From positions 1 through 64,000 of the IMG/VR virus record IMGVR_UViG_3300045243_000021: a stretch of 64,000 nt of DNA; one strand, 5' to 3'. The notes below the pieces were generated by a model, which saw nothing but the letters and a program-made list of their open reading frames with translations, ran no database searches and had not been told where the DNA came from. Source of the stretch: a virus. The position numbers and the translations under genes were made by a program. Below, in pieces: positions 24,574 to 32,742 of this stretch (positions are counted from its first letter, which is position 1; each line of letters starts with the position of its first letter).

Positions 24574-24906
24574 GTGAATCAAATCTTCCGTTACCGCCTG
24601 ACGCTGGGCCAGCATTTCGAGAAGGACACGACAGGTAGCGATCATCTCTATGACGCATCGAAGGGGCCAGTCGAATTCGATTCGATGAACCCCAATCTGG
24701 AACGCTTCAATGGTGGGCCTGGGCTCGTTCCCAAGTTCGTGCGTCTCGACCGCGATGCTTCCATCGATCCGGTGGCCCAGCTGCCGGGCGAAGCACAGCC
24801 GACGTACATCGCACGCATGAACGAGCTGCGCAACCGCATCGGCAACGCCATCGAAGCTGCCAAGAAGCAACAGCCCGCACAGAAAGAACTCATCGCCGCC
24901 AAGTAA
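24574..24906 (+). CDS. Hypothetical head protein
   Basis: 110 residues from GTG 24574 with AAAGGAGCAAC. The last 35 residues are a Lys/Gln/Ala helix (IEAAKKQQPAQKELIAAK). It sits between the capsid and connector genes, where head-tail adaptor accessories are expected. Confidence 0.55.
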   Translation: MNQIFRYRLTLGQHFEKDTTGSDHLYDASKGPVEFDSMNPNLERFNGGPGLVPKFVRLDRDASIDPVAQLPGEAQPTYIARMNELRNRIGNAIEAAKKQQPAQKELIAAK

Positions 24907-24914
24907 GGTGACGC

Positions 24915-25352
24915 ATGGCACGCACGACAGCCTTAGCGGTGGCTAGCGTCCTGGTGGATTCCTCGCTTTCACCCAACGGACAAGGCGACTACGACGGCAC
25001 TACCGACCTGACGCCGTACATTGTCTCGGCTTCATCGGTCGTGGATCGTGTGGCAACGGCCGCGTCCGACATCAAAGGCATCACACTATCGACGACTGAG
25101 CTGGAGCTAATCGAGCGGTGGTTGGCTGCCCACTTCTACACCAAGATGGACCCGACGTACCTGACGAAGACGACGGGCAAGGCCGTGGTATCGTTCGCAC
25201 GTAATCCCAAGGTGCCCGAGCCGTACAAGGACGTGGCGATTGCCATGGACTACAGCGGCATGCTGAACGCCATTCTCAATCGACAATCGGCAGGTGGGTT
25301 CTGGATGGGCAAAACCGTTCCTGACCAGTTGTCGTACACGGATAGGAACTGA
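24915..25352 (+). CDS. Head-tail connector (adaptor) protein
   Basis: 145 residues. Helical, with TTELELIERWLAAHFYTKMD and PYKDVAIAMDYSGMLNAI, which fits gp6/gp15-like adaptors that dock below the portal. The assignment rests on gene order and this helical pattern. Confidence 0.65.
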   Translation: MARTTALAVASVLVDSSLSPNGQGDYDGTTDLTPYIVSASSVVDRVATAASDIKGITLSTTELELIERWLAAHFYTKMDPTYLTKTTGKAVVSFARNPKVPEPYKDVAIAMDYSGMLNAILNRQSAGGFWMGKTVPDQLSYTDRN

Positions 25353-25362
25353 GGAGCAACTA

Positions 25363-25623
25363 ATGGCGGACGTGTCGCGGCGAGGAAAGGTATTGGCAAG
25401 TTCTTGGGAAGTCTATTGTTGGCCAGAATTCAAAGCATTTGCTGAGCGACTGGGTATTGCCTACGACGCACCAACTGTTCGCTTAGTAGTAGTTCTTGGT
25501 GAGCCTAATGAGCCAGTGAAGATTGAGCATTCGTACGCTGGGTCTGACGCACAACCGCTGGCTCCGTTCGACGGCGGTCCTGACATGGCTTGCGAGGTCA
25601 CGGCATGCCAGCCCAGGAACTAG
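25363..25623 (+). CDS. Hypothetical protein in connector region
   Basis: 86 residues from ATG 25363 after GAGGAGCAAC. Alpha/beta with VEVYCW-type aromatic residues and EFKAFAERLGI. The end overlaps the next gene by 19 bases. No family recognised. Confidence 0.55.
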   Translation: MADVSRRGKVLASSWEVYCWPEFKAFAERLGIAYDAPTVRLVVVLGEPNEPVKIEHSYAGSDAQPLAPFDGGPDMACEVTACQPRN

Positions 25624-25994
25624 CTTTTCGGCGACAACGGGCCATTCTGTGGCCGCTACTAACGCCAGCGAGCGCCGGACGACAGAAGTTCAACGAACCG
25701 CTGAAGGGTGACCCGGTTGAGTTGAGTGTGCGGTGGGACGATCAGCAAAAGGAGATTCTGGGCAGTAATGGCACGCCGGTACGGGTCGATGCCGTGGTGA
25801 TTGTGGACCGGCGCATAGCCATTGACAGTTTGATGGTGAAAGGCACGCTAAGTGAGTGGTTAGGTACGGGTTCGGCAACGGCGCAAGACCCAACGGTGAT
25901 GCAGGTGATTGTGTTTAACGAGGTGCCGGACATAAAAAACCGTGTGTCGTATCGCGAAGTTGGGCTCATACGCTTCCGGAGTTCACTACCATAA
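25605..25994 (+). CDS. Head closure / neck protein
   Basis: 129 residues from ATG 25605. Beta-rich with VELSVRWDDQQKEILGSNG and VDAVVIVDRR, the type of barrel seen in head-closure (gp16-like) proteins. Its ATG-overlapping position before the gp10-like gene supports the call. The family is inferred. Confidence 0.6.
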   Translation: MPAQELAFRRQRAILWPLLTPASAGRQKFNEPLKGDPVELSVRWDDQQKEILGSNGTPVRVDAVVIVDRRIAIDSLMVKGTLSEWLGTGSATAQDPTVMQVIVFNEVPDIKNRVSYREVGLIRFRSSLP

Positions 25995-26350
25995 TGGGAA
26001 TAGAAGGCGTAGATAAGGTGATAGTGGCTCTCAATTCCAAACTCGCCCGCAAGGGCAAGTATGGAAATGCCGTCATCAACGTTGGTTACCGCGCGTACTA
26101 TGCCATCTATGTGCATGAGAACCTGGAGGCGTATCACCCAATAGGTCAGGCCAAGTTCCTGGAGACACCGTTAAGGCGGAACAGAGAGAAGTATGCCCGC
26201 ATGGTGCGCAGTGCCATGGCACGGGGTGAATCATTGGGTTCTGCATTGGCCATTGCAGGGCAGGAGCTACTGGAAGACTCTCAGGCGCTAGTGCCCTACG
26301 ACACGGGGTTTTTGCATGATTCGGGATTTGTGAGTGTAGCGGCAAAGTGA
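25994..26350 (+). CDS. HK97 gp10-like tail completion / minor capsid protein
   Basis: 118 residues. YYAIYVHENLEAYHPIGQAK followed by FLETPLRRN is the diagnostic centre of gp10-like proteins, and VPYDTGFLHDSGFV closes the fold. It joins head and tail. Confidence 0.75.
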   Translation: MGIEGVDKVIVALNSKLARKGKYGNAVINVGYRAYYAIYVHENLEAYHPIGQAKFLETPLRRNREKYARMVRSAMARGESLGSALAIAGQELLEDSQALVPYDTGFLHDSGFVSVAAK

Positions 26351-26357
26351 GGTGGCT

Positions 26358-26762
26358 ATGGACTGCGAAGCGTCGCACGACCTGCTTCGGGAAAGTGCCA
26401 AGGTGAAGCCATCGCTGGCCTGGGGGCTCGTGATCCTGCTCGGCATCGCCATCGTCTGGCTTGCGTTGCTCAAGTTCTCTTCTCATCCATCCCAGCCTGC
26501 ACAAGCCGTCATGGCCCAGCCCAAGCCCATTCACGACGAGTTTCCGCCGCCGGTGCGCTACGAAGGCGACCGGCAAAAGGAATTCGCGGCACGCTGGCGG
26601 AAAGTGGTAACTGAGGCAGGCCCGCCGCCACGCTCGGATTGTTACCCGGTGTTAGCCCATGCGACACGCACGGGCATTTACGTCAAGGCCCACTGGCGGA
26701 GCATGCCGGACAACGACCTGACGAACAACTTGCGGTCTCGACAAGACGACGAGGCCGATTAG
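26358..26762 (+). CDS. Membrane-anchored protein
   Basis: 134 residues from ATG 26358 with GAGGTG upstream (GTG 26352 possible). One strong membrane span at about 19-38 (SLAWGLVILLGIAIVWLALL), then a Pro-rich extracytoplasmic part with one Cys. It opens the accessory block that separates head and tail genes. Possible lysis accessory. Confidence 0.6.
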   Translation: MDCEASHDLLRESAKVKPSLAWGLVILLGIAIVWLALLKFSSHPSQPAQAVMAQPKPIHDEFPPPVRYEGDRQKEFAARWRKVVTEAGPPPRSDCYPVLAHATRTGIYVKAHWRSMPDNDLTNNLRSRQDDEAD

Positions 26763-26808
26763 AGCGGTTCCCGATGGAACGATTGGCAACAACGAGCTGG
26801 AGATCAAA

Positions 26809-27228
26809 ATGGACCCCAATGTCGTTTTTACCGCAATCGTTAATAACGGCTTTGGGCCTGTCTGTGCGGCGGCCATTCTGATTTTCGCCTGGCTCCGGGA
26901 GACGAAAACAATCCCGAAGATGATGGAGACGTTCCAGGCCGTGAACAAGGAAACGCAAGAAGCATTCTCGAAGCGCAATGACGATGCGTTACAGACGTTT
27001 GCCACGTTGACGCGGGAAGAGCGCACGACGTATCAGAAATGGCATGAGGAGAACCGAGACCGGCTGGACCGCATGTTCCTGGAGCAGAAGGAAGGTCGGC
27101 ACATCATGCTGAACCTCGCTCATCAGCTCGGGCTACGGCAAGCGGTGGAAGAGAAGATGCGGGAAGAGAGGGCGGCACGACACAATGCTAGTGAGGATTC
27201 ATCGGCGGTTCCGCCGCGGAAGGTCTGA
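26809..27228 (+). CDS. Holin-like / coiled-coil membrane protein
   Basis: 139 residues from ATG 26809 after GGAGATC. A short N-terminal membrane span (about 14-29) with TVFTA-type start is followed by a long charged coiled coil (MMETFQAVNKETQEAFSKRN onward). This layout resembles phage membrane proteins with an N-in anchor near holins. It is grouped with three further small membrane proteins. Confidence 0.5.
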   Translation: MDPNVVFTAIVNNGFGPVCAAAILIFAWLRETKTIPKMMETFQAVNKETQEAFSKRNDDALQTFATLTREERTTYQKWHEENRDRLDRMFLEQKEGRHIMLNLAHQLGLRQAVEEKMREERAARHNASEDSSAVPPRKV

Positions 27229-27327
27229 GTGTCCAAGATCGTCCGGCGGTTGCGTAGGCTCGACTGCCAGGCGCACCTGCGGGCGCAGGGCATCGACGTG
27301 ACGCTGGAAGAGATGAGGAAACTGTAA
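27229..27327 (+). CDS. 32-residue basic peptide
   Basis: GTG 27229 begins at the base after the previous stop and the frame ends at 27327. It encodes a basic, Arg-rich helix (MSKIVRRLRRLDCQAHLRAQ then an acidic end). Accepted because it fills the gap exactly in a tightly packed operon. Function unknown. Confidence 0.4.
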   Translation: MSKIVRRLRRLDCQAHLRAQGIDVTLEEMRKL

Positions 27328-27338
27328 GGGGGTGGAAG

Positions 27339-27548
27339 GTGATAAGCATTCAAGGCGCAGTCCTCGTTGTTATCTACCTCATCGTGGGTGGATTCATCTT
27401 TGGTTTGTTGTGGTGGCTGGTTGGTTACGTTGGCTTGCCAGAACCGTTCAATAAGTTCGTGCGCGGCGTGCTGGCCATTCTCGCGGTGCTGGTCATCATC
27501 GGCATTCTGCTGACCATGATCGGCGGTGTGCAGATATTCCGGGCATAA
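27339..27548 (+). CDS. Two-span small membrane protein, candidate holin
   Basis: 69 residues from GTG 27339. Two hydrophobic helices (about 7-30 and 44-62) joined by a short polar loop (YVGLPEPFNKF). This is the class II holin outline. Together with the protease at 29162 it could form a lysis module; this is inferred. Confidence 0.55.
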   Translation: MISIQGAVLVVIYLIVGGFIFGLLWWLVGYVGLPEPFNKFVRGVLAILAVLVIIGILLTMIGGVQIFRA

Positions 27549-27560
27549 GGAGGATCGGCC

Positions 27561-28061
27561 ATGTTCGCCGACGCCGTGACTATCGACCCGATGACGCAAT
27601 GGGCAGGCGCGATAACCGCGCTTGCCGTGACCATTGGCCTCATCTCGCAAATTGTGCTCCAGGTGCTCGCCAAGATCGAGGCGGCCAAGAAGGCCAAGGT
27701 TGATGCCGAAGTAGCACGGCAAGCGAAGGCCGACGCCGAGAAAGCTCAGAACGCCGCGGCATCGGCTGCTCTGGAAGCATTGAAGGCAAAGACACAGGTT
27801 GCGGAAGTCGCTCAGACGCTAAGCGACACGCACTCGGCTACGTCGGACAAGCTGGACGATCTGGCGAAAGTGACGGACACCATCCACACTTTGACGAACA
27901 ATGCGATGGGCGTTCAGTTGCGGTTAAATGCCGACTTGTCGCGGTGGAAGGCCAACGAAACCAAAGATCCGGCCGACGTGAGGGCCGCTGACCTGGCGGC
28001 AATGTTGTTAAACGAGCACAACGCTAAGCAAGCGACGGCTGACTCGGGAGGCGGCAAGTGA
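27561..28061 (+). CDS. Membrane-anchored coiled-coil protein
   Basis: 166 residues from ATG 27561 after AGGAGG. One span at about 14-36 (AGAITALAVTIGLISQIVLQ), then a long Ala/Lys/Glu coiled coil (about 40-105). Holin-like proteins with such tails are known in actinophages, so a lysis role is possible. The end overlaps a short gene. Confidence 0.5.
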   Translation: MFADAVTIDPMTQWAGAITALAVTIGLISQIVLQVLAKIEAAKKAKVDAEVARQAKADAEKAQNAAASAALEALKAKTQVAEVAQTLSDTHSATSDKLDDLAKVTDTIHTLTNNAMGVQLRLNADLSRWKANETKDPADVRAADLAAMLLNEHNAKQATADSGGGK

Positions 28062-28159
28062 GCTGGGACATCACGCTCGCCTCGAGGTGGGACTACCGCA
28101 AGGCCGCGGCACGGATGCATTCTTTGGACGGCATGTTTGACGATGGGGACGACGTATGA
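28058..28159 (+). CDS. 33-residue peptide
   Basis: GTG 28058 overlaps the previous stop (GTGA) and its TGA overlaps the next ATG (ATGA at 28156). It encodes an acidic-ended peptide starting MSWDITLASRWDYRKA. The double overlap is the evidence. Confidence 0.45.
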   Translation: MSWDITLASRWDYRKAAARMHSLDGMFDDGDDV

Positions 28160-28350
28160 AGTTGTTCCAAATCAACGATGACGACTTAAGCGAACTGGAG
28201 AGGATTCTCCCGCAGCTCGCCCAAGCGGTGATGCCAGTGCTAACGCCATTGCTGCGTACCCGATTGCGACGTTGCCAAAATATCTTGTCTGACGTTCGAT
28301 GGAACTACGGACCACCGGAAGAAGTCAGCAGCGTTTCTGAGGACGAATAA
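28156..28350 (+). CDS. Hypothetical small protein
   Basis: 64 residues. Amphipathic helix LSELERILPQLAQAVMPVLT, then a basic segment and an acidic tail. No motif recognised. Confidence 0.5.
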   Translation: MKLFQINDDDLSELERILPQLAQAVMPVLTPLLRTRLRRCQNILSDVRWNYGPPEEVSSVSEDE

Positions 28351-29159
28351 TGCTAGACATCACCCGCAAGTCGCTTCAGATAATTTACTGCGTCGTTACG
28401 CTCTCCGCGTTGCTCTTGCACCAGCCCACGAAGGACGCGGCCAAGGTCGAGGGCCTGGAACTCACGGCCACGCTCAAAGGCGCACCCGTGAAGAGCGGCG
28501 ATGCCTTGCCCTCGTGCAAGCAACTCATCATCGTTGCCAAAACGACGGATGAGAAGGCAGAGGTCAGGTGGCTTGTGTTTGGTGCCACCAGCGACCCGGA
28601 CTTCGAGGTATCGGGGCCGACGCTCGTTGTCGTCACGCCGCCGGACGGCGGGCGTATCGACGTCTTCGCGTTGGCGAGCAATGCGGGGAAGCTCACCGAG
28701 TTCGCGACATTCTCAGTTAACGGGAAGGGTTCACCTCCCGTGCCACCGGTCAATCCTCCGGTGAATCCTCCCGTTAACCCCCCTGTCACGCCACCGGTGA
28801 CACCGCCCGTGGGGCCGGTGACGGTCACGCAACCGCTGCACGTCATGATCGTGGACGACCCGAGCACGCGCACGCCCGAGACGGCGGCCATCATCGCCTC
28901 GCAGACGTTCCGGGCGGCTCTCGCTGGTGCTCAGTTCCGCTTGTACGCGGCCAACGATCCAAGCTTGGCGAACGGTGGCATCAGCGTGGTGAGTGGCCAG
29001 CTGACGGCCAAGACTAAGGCCGGCGCGGTTGTGGGACAAGCGACGATACCGGCGCTCATCGCCGTGGACGCGAAGGGCGTGCTGCACTTGTGTAAGTCGT
29101 TGCCGCGAACGGAAGCGGAAGCCATCCAAATGCTCAAGCCGCTGCTGGGGGGGAAGTGA
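28350..29159 (+). CDS. Exported protein with Pro-Val-Asn linker
   Basis: 269 residues. A hydrophobic N-terminus (about 9-24) is a probable export signal or anchor. Residues 30-125 look like an Ig-type or substrate-binding domain. The linker PPVNPPVNPPVTPP (about 129-152) is a Pro-rich spacer. The C-terminal domain (about 155-269) is alpha/beta (HVMIVDDPSTRTPETAAIIA) with no nameable family. Modular exported proteins with such linkers are common in planctomycetes. It precedes the protease by overlap. Confidence 0.6.
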   Translation: MLDITRKSLQIIYCVVTLSALLLHQPTKDAAKVEGLELTATLKGAPVKSGDALPSCKQLIIVAKTTDEKAEVRWLVFGATSDPDFEVSGPTLVVVTPPDGGRIDVFALASNAGKLTEFATFSVNGKGSPPVPPVNPPVNPPVNPPVTPPVTPPVGPVTVTQPLHVMIVDDPSTRTPETAAIIASQTFRAALAGAQFRLYAANDPSLANGGISVVSGQLTAKTKAGAVVGQATIPALIAVDAKGVLHLCKSLPRTEAEAIQMLKPLLGGK

Positions 29160-29161
29160 AG

Positions 29162-31138
29162 ATGCCTGACATCAAAGTCTTTAACGACGCGAATGGTACG
29201 CGGCTTATCGAGGCCAAGGGCCAACCACCGCGGGCCATGGGCTGCTGGGCACCCAAGCCGCATTGCGCCTTGCCGGGCATCGAACAACTCGCCGCTGGCA
29301 TCCTGCCGCAAAGCCAGTGGCAAGAACTAACTTTGGGGCAATTTGCCTGCGAAGTTCAAGACCAAGGTCAGACCAGCAGTTGCTTCCCGGCTGGAACGCA
29401 TATCCGAATGGAGGACGGCTCCGAACGCAAGATCGAAGACGTTCGGTTGCTGGATAAGGTTCTGACGGCTGAAGGGAACATCGGGACCGTCACGCGGCTG
29501 ATGGTTCGCCATGAGCCAAACGCCTTGCTGCGTCTTTGCCTTTGGGGACATCGGCATCTACGCATGACGGCAGAGCATCCAGTTCTGACGAAGCGTGGTT
29601 ACGTTCCTGCCTGCGAACTGAGAGTAAGCAAAGCCAGATGGCACGGTGGCGAAGAATGTGATTGGGTGGCTATGCCGCGATATGCGCCACAGCTAAGGAC
29701 AAGCATTCACGTTGACGATCACGTTGATACGTATCGGACGTTTATTCGTCGCGAGCGCGTGAGCAAAATTCATAGCGTATCGTCGCGTGGAACGGTGCTA
29801 ATCACTAAATATCCATTGCCAGATTTCTTCACGCTCACGCCGGGTGTTGGCAGAATCTTTGGCCTGTTCCTGGCTGAAGGAAGCACAACGTCAACGTATG
29901 TCATGTGGACATTCAACATCAAAGAGAAAGAAACGCTTGCCGCCGAATTGATCGACTTACTGAAAGCCGAGTTCGGCATCGAAGGAAGACTTCGGACGCG
30001 GCCAAACAATACCTGCAACGTACAGGTTCACGGCACCGGATGGGCAAGATTGTTTGAGGCATTGTTTAAGACCGGTGCCGGACGCAAGCGTATTCCGTCA
30101 GACATTGCTTCTGGACCAAAGGATTTCTTGGAAGCGCTTTTCACCGGATGGCTTGATGGTGATGGACATGCCAGGCGCAATGGTATTGGTGGCGTTAGCA
30201 TCTCCCGCGATCTCGCTCTAGGGATGTTCGACATCGCCCACGCGCTGGGCAAGCTTCCGGCAATCAGTCGCAGGGAAGGCAAGCCGAACAAAGGCGCGCT
30301 GGTTCGTCAAGCAAGTTGGGAAGTTCATTGCCAGAATGATCCGCCCGAAAAGGTGTTCCGTTCTCAACAGGACGACAAGCACGTCTGGCGGCGAATGGCT
30401 GGTATCGAAATGGAGGAGTTTTCTGGGCCGGTTTACAACATGGAAGTCGAAGGCGACAACAGCTACGTCGCGGAAGGAATCGGCGTCCATAACTGCACCG
30501 GCTTCGGGACGCGGACGCTCATGCGGCGATTCCGGTTGCTCTCCGGGCAAACCATGCCACCCACGGATTTTAGCCCGTGGGGGATTTATGAGATGGTGAA
30601 CCATGGAGCCGATGGCGGGGCCGATCCGGAAGAGGTCATGACGGCCTTGATCAAACGTGGGTGCCCGCTGATGGGTAGTCTCACGACTGGCGGCGTGCCT
30701 GACAAGCTGTTCTTGGCTCCGTCCATCGACGGCCAAAAAGCGGTATGGGACACGGCTGCCCGGTACAAGCTGGCGCAAGCCTATTCGTTCCGCACGTGGG
30801 ACGGACTTTGCACGGCCTTGACGCTCGGCAAGAACTGCGGACTTGGCATCCCCGTGCGAAGTGACTTCATGCACGGGAAATTAGACGACGAAGGTGTGGT
30901 GCCGTGGACGGGTCAGATGCTCGGTTGGCACTGGGTTGAGGTACATTCATTAGAAAAGTCCAAGAAATACGGCTGGAAAGCACGCATGCAAAATCAATGG
31001 GGCATGTGGGGCGACAAGGGCTTCGCTTACATCGTAGAACAGCACCTTGATCCGACAATGAGTCTTGGATTCGCGCCCGAGGCGCAAGTGGACGACCCGA
31101 ACGTGGACACGAGCGATTTCCCGGCGGTCACGGGGTAG
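29162..31138 (+). CDS. Papain-like (C1 family) cysteine protease interrupted by an intein at its catalytic Cys; candidate lysin
   Basis: 658 residues before splicing, about 287 after. The protease part has QDQGQTSS joined to CTGFG at the oxyanion/nucleophile site, a later GWHWVEV with the catalytic His, and NQWGMWGDKGFAYI matching the Asn-x-Trp-Gly motif of papain enzymes. The intein occupies 29381-30493 and starts right where the active-site Cys must be, so only the spliced form can be active. ATG 29162 is the likely start (a GTG at 29156 is also possible). The neighbours are membrane proteins, so it may serve as the lysin of a host whose envelope is protein-rich; this role is an inference. 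Confidence 0.8.
   Translation: MPDIKVFNDANGTRLIEAKGQPPRAMGCWAPKPHCALPGIEQLAAGILPQSQWQELTLGQFACEVQDQGQTSSCFPAGTHIRMEDGSERKIEDVRLLDKVLTAEGNIGTVTRLMVRHEPNALLRLCLWGHRHLRMTAEHPVLTKRGYVPACELRVSKARWHGGEECDWVAMPRYAPQLRTSIHVDDHVDTYRTFIRRERVSKIHSVSSRGTVLITKYPLPDFFTLTPGVGRIFGLFLAEGSTTSTYVMWTFNIKEKETLAAELIDLLKAEFGIEGRLRTRPNNTCNVQVHGTGWARLFEALFKTGAGRKRIPSDIASGPKDFLEALFTGWLDGDGHARRNGIGGVSISRDLALGMFDIAHALGKLPAISRREGKPNKGALVRQASWEVHCQNDPPEKVFRSQQDDKHVWRRMAGIEMEEFSGPVYNMEVEGDNSYVAEGIGVHNCTGFGTRTLMRRFRLLSGQTMPPTDFSPWGIYEMVNHGADGGADPEEVMTALIKRGCPLMGSLTTGGVPDKLFLAPSIDGQKAVWDTAARYKLAQAYSFRTWDGLCTALTLGKNCGLGIPVRSDFMHGKLDDEGVVPWTGQMLGWHWVEVHSLEKSKKYGWKARMQNQWGMWGDKGFAYIVEQHLDPTMSLGFAPEAQVDDPNVDTSDFPAVTG
29381..30493 (+). 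mobile_element. LAGLIDADG intein in the cysteine protease
   Basis: 371 residues in frame. It begins CFPAGTHIRMEDGSERKIED (block A with Cys1), has RMTAEHPVLT (block B with the TxxH pattern), LFLAEGST and LFTGWLDGDGH (the two LAGLIDADG motifs), and ends VYNMEVEGDNSYVAEGIGVH then Asn before a Cys+1. All splice-site residues (Cys1, terminal His-Asn, Cys+1) are present, so it should splice and home. Confidence 0.92.
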
Positions 31139-31149
31139 AGAACCAGAGC

Positions 31150-32742
31150 ATGAAACTGGCAGCAGCGGTCGCATTGATGATGATTGGCATGGCAGCAATG
31201 AGTCCGGTAAAAAAGGCGACGTTCAAACCTGAGATGGTGCAGGAACAATTGCCCATCTTGAACGGCTACGAATGCCTGCGGCTGGCCAATCTCGACCTGC
31301 ACACGCTGCCACCCAAACGCCAGCGATACGCGCGTTATTTGACCGCTGGACACGAGCCGTTGGCGGCCGAGCGGCTGAAGCTGTACCAGGGCGTGAACTG
31401 GCTGATCCATCACTTGACGTTCAAGCTTGGCTTCTATCCTCCCTTCGTCGTGGAGAACTCGAATGGCACGGTGTTCAGGATTCTACTGGATGATTACAAC
31501 ATTGACCCCAAGGCGTGGGACAGCCTTGCTGAAAATGGGAGTGGCCCAGTCGCCGAAGCCAAAACTCCCGACGGCTATTACCACTTGTACGCCGAACAAG
31601 CCATCTATAAAGACGTTGAAAAAGAAATCGACTGTCCGCCGTACCAACACGAAGGCAAGACGTACACCCGCAAAAGGGTCACGGAAAAGGTCTTTGACAA
31701 GCGGGTGACGCAGTTCATAAGCCTGCCAAGTTTGGCGGTAGATGGTGGGGCGCTCATTGCGGACACGATCCAATGCACGGGCAGCAAGAGCCCGATCCTG
31801 CGGACGGATTGGTTTATCTATTGGGCGAGCCAGGCTCCGGCGTACTACGACTTTTTGGGGTTGGGCAAGACGCTAAAGGACATTGAAGAGCAGGCGGGGG
31901 TGGACGTGAAGAAGGCGGAAGCGAAGGGGGCAGCGGTTTATGCGATTGTTTTGGATTCCAACGTCGCTTTTCACAATCGCCAGCTTCGCGGCTACCGTGT
32001 CGTCGTTGGACCTAACGGCGGGTGGTTCTGGATTTCGGACGACGTTCTTGCTTCAACCAACCAGCGTGACTTCCTGGGCAATCTGCTGAACGTCAACCCC
32101 GACGCGCACGAGATTATCTTTTCCCTCCCCAACGGCCTACAGGCCTACGCCATCACCGACGGACAAGGAAAGCGGCTGGACGTTGTGAACAGTGAAATAG
32201 CGTTGGACCGCGAGACGAAGCTGCGGGACAAGAACCTTGGCATCCGGAACTGCATGCTCTGTCATCTCGCCGGCATGAGAGACATCAACGACGAGGTGCG
32301 GGCGCTGGGCAAACTTACGGTGAATCTGCCGGAAGACGGCGTACTGGCTGGCCGGATTCGGGACTTGTTTTTCGCCGTCGATGTCGGCCAGGTCACGAAG
32401 CGGGACTCTGAGGCGTTCCGTTTGGCCAGCATGGCCGGCACCGGCATCGAGGCGGCTGCGAATGGGAGCAACTTGGAAGCGATATTCCGCCGCTATTGGG
32501 ATGAGCCCGTGACGTTGGAACGCTTGGCCAACGAGGTTGGCTGTGAGCCGGATCGTCTCCAGGCGGCGGTGCAACGCCCTGCCGCGGTGGGAAGCCAACT
32601 CGGGACCAGCAACGTGGAAATCCAGCTCGACGGGCTCACGCGGACTCAGTCGCGGCCCATGCAACGCTCGCAGGTCGAGAAAGCCTTCGCGAATGCATCT
32701 CTGCTAGTGACGCAGGGTGTGCCGATAAGGGGGAACAAATGA
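31150..32742 (+). CDS. Exported protein with one c-type heme motif (CxxCH)
   Basis: 530 residues. The N-terminus MKLAAAVALMMIGMAAMS is a probable export signal. NCMLCH at about 367-372 is a canonical heme-attachment motif within IRNCMLCHLAGM. The rest is unlike small cytochromes; sections such as RGYRVVVGPNGGWFWISDD read as a larger domain. A second CxxCH protein follows with an ATGA overlap. The motif is what the sequence shows; heme binding is inferred. Confidence 0.65.
   Translation: MKLAAAVALMMIGMAAMSPVKKATFKPEMVQEQLPILNGYECLRLANLDLHTLPPKRQRYARYLTAGHEPLAAERLKLYQGVNWLIHHLTFKLGFYPPFVVENSNGTVFRILLDDYNIDPKAWDSLAENGSGPVAEAKTPDGYYHLYAEQAIYKDVEKEIDCPPYQHEGKTYTRKRVTEKVFDKRVTQFISLPSLAVDGGALIADTIQCTGSKSPILRTDWFIYWASQAPAYYDFLGLGKTLKDIEEQAGVDVKKAEAKGAAVYAIVLDSNVAFHNRQLRGYRVVVGPNGGWFWISDDVLASTNQRDFLGNLLNVNPDAHEIIFSLPNGLQAYAITDGQGKRLDVVNSEIALDRETKLRDKNLGIRNCMLCHLAGMRDINDEVRALGKLTVNLPEDGVLAGRIRDLFFAVDVGQVTKRDSEAFRLASMAGTGIEAAANGSNLEAIFRRYWDEPVTLERLANEVGCEPDRLQAAVQRPAAVGSQLGTSNVEIQLDGLTRTQSRPMQRSQVEKAFANASLLVTQGVPIRGNK

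Noticed and set aside
23473-24921. 482-residue frame on the - strand over the capsid gene
   Set aside because: His/Arg/Val-rich shadow composition. The + strand carries the capsid gene with ribosome site and terminator.
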